Both the position numbers and the translations under genes were made by a program. Positions 20,925 through 21,837 of a stretch of 21,837 bases of DNA are shown in pieces. Positions within the stretch are counted from its first letter, which is position 1. Every line of letters starts with the position of its first letter. The stretch is from Kangiella sp. (GTDB lineage Bacteria; Pseudomonadota; Gammaproteobacteria; Enterobacterales; Kangiellaceae). The notes beneath the pieces were generated by a model. The model was not told where the DNA came from. It made no database searches and saw nothing but the letters and a program-made list of their open reading frames with translations. The stretch lies in the NCBI GenBank assembly GCA_026195755.1, contig JAPHRL010000320.1:1-21837 (forward strand). The letters are read 5' to 3'.

Positions 20925-21837
20925 CCTATGTGCTTTCTGGCGTTGTAGAAGATTCTTTGCCAAGCCCCATCCTCTCTCCACTCATCCGGTCTCCAAGAGT
21001 TCTGCACGGTGCGTGCTACGCGCTCTGGGTGCGGCATCATGATGGTGACGCGGCCGTCGGTTGTGGTGAGGCCGGTGATGCCGAATGGTGAGCCGTTTGG
21101 ATTGGCTGGGTAGGTATCCGCGATGTCGCCGTAGTTGTTGATGTAGCGCGCTGTGATTAAACCTGATTCGTTGACTTGTTTTGCCAATTCTTCTGATTTA
21201 AATTCTGCGCGGCCTTCGCCATGCGAGACGGCGATTGGTAGACGCGAGCCTTCCATGCCGGTCATGAATAGCGATGGTGATTTTGCGACTTCAACCATGG
21301 CGAAACGTGCTTCGAATTGCGCTGATTGGTTGCGCACGAAGTGTGGCCAATGATCGGCACCTGGGATCAGTTCTTTGAGGTTTGACATCATCTGGCAACC
21401 GTTACAGATGCCTAAGCTGAAAGTATCCTGGCGGTTGAAGAAGGCTTCAAACTCGTCACGGGCGCGTGAGTTGAATAATATCGATTTTGCCCAACCTTCG
21501 CCTGCACCCAGTACGTCACCATAGGAGAAGCCACCACAGGCAACTGCACCTATGAAGTCTTGTAAGCTAACGCGGCCGGTTAAAATATCGCTCATATGAA
21601 CGTCGATACATTCAAAGCCTGCTTTGGTCAGCGCGGCTGCCATTTCGAGCTGGCTATTAACGCCCTGCTCTCTTAAAACGGCTACACGTGGACGAGCACC
21701 GGTTGAGATTAATGGCTTGGCGATGTTTTCATCGACGTTGTATGTGGCGAATGGCTTGATGCCTGGATTATCCAGATCAAGTCTGCTATCAAATTCCTGT
21801 TGTGCGCACTCTGGGTTGTCGCGCATGGCTTGCATAC
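20921..21837 (-). CDS. purL: Phosphoribosylformylglycinamidine synthase PurL, C-terminal part
   Basis: About 305 C-terminal residues of the large (about 1295 residues in E. coli) single-chain enzyme that converts FGAR, glutamine and ATP to FGAM in purine synthesis. The visible part is the class-I glutamine amidotransferase domain: RPRVAVLREQGVNSQLEMAA at its start, ACGGFSYGDVLGAGEGWAKS (oxyanion region), SLGICNGCQMMSNLKELIPG with the nucleophilic cysteine, the partner SHGEGRAEF, and MMPHPERVARTVQNSWRPDE with the catalytic His and Glu. The frame is open to the window edge, so an ATG at 21835 is internal, not the start. The stop codon lies inside an ERIC-like element. Confidence 0.97.
   Translation of the reverse strand, partial: MQAMRDNPECAQQEFDSRLDLDNPGIKPFATYNVDENIAKPLISTGARPRVAVLREQGVNSQLEMAAALTKAGFECIDVHMSDILTGRVSLQDFIGAVACGGFSYGDVLGAGEGWAKSILFNSRARDEFEAFFNRQDTFSLGICNGCQMMSNLKELIPGADHWPHFVRNQSAQFEARFAMVEVAKSPSLFMTGMEGSRLPIAVSHGEGRAEFKSEELAKQVNESGLITARYINNYGDIADTYPANPNGSPFGITGLTTTDGRVTIMMPHPERVARTVQNSWRPDEWREDGAWQRIFYNARKHIG

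Noticed and set aside
20757..20948. 63-residue plus-strand frame
   Set aside because: It consists almost wholly of the palindromic repeat at 20799-20924 and the antisense end of purL.

Overview
The window reads as a draft-genome contig from a marine-type gammaproteobacterium with roughly 43-45% G+C. The closest match from memory is a Kangiella-like member, based on codon use, protein style and the set of genes; this is a guess made without any search. Almost everything is chromosomal housekeeping. No tRNA, rRNA, CRISPR array, prophage or recognisable transposase gene was seen.

Layout. (1) 1-433: a composite end. About 220 bases of roughly 66% G+C DNA encode, on the minus strand, a piece of an ECF sigma factor. 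These abut the last third of a Mth938/DUF498 protein on the plus strand, which looks like a chimeric join. (2) 447-4607, minus strand: dsbC, xerD, then the classic rpsP-rimM-trmD-rplS operon with a promoter and hairpins in front and a strong terminator behind. (3) 4608-6131: an insertion between rpsP and ffh compared with the Escherichia coli order. It holds one secreted Sel1/TPR-like protein of unknown function and two 126-127 bp palindromic repeats. (4) 6132-12319: ffh (minus), diverging from a ypjD-like / CorB-like / RND-type exporter cluster (plus) that ends in a 38-bp palindromic terminator. ffh, ypjD and yfjD/corB neighbour each other in E. coli too. (5) 12331-13480: a UspA-type stress protein and an Hsp20 chaperone, divergent, with a perfect FNR/Anr-type box between them. 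(6) 13493-18487, minus: purT; an SSAT-like acetyltransferase overlapping the proline symporter gene putP by one base (TAATG); and gshA. (7) 18488-20924: an accessory, repeat-rich stretch with small membrane proteins, a cold-shock/DUF1294 fusion, a frameshifted small gene and several palindromic repeats. (8) 20921-21837: the C-terminal glutaminase part of purL, running off the end.

How the genes work together: translation and protein targeting (S16, L19, RimM, TrmD, Ffh), chromosome dimer resolution (XerD), periplasmic disulfide isomerisation (DsbC), purine synthesis (PurT, PurL), and a stress and osmotic group (Usp, Hsp20, PutP, GshA, acetyltransferase).

The most interesting signal is not a gene. 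Three palindromic elements (5788-5914, 6006-6131, 20799-20924) share length, unpaired joints and overall fold. Their stem sequences differ between 6006-6131 and 20799-20924 while pairing is kept. The centre of the first two is nearly identical to the enterobacterial ERIC core. They look like an ERIC-like family outside the enterobacteria, and two of them sit exactly at the stop codons of ffh and purL.
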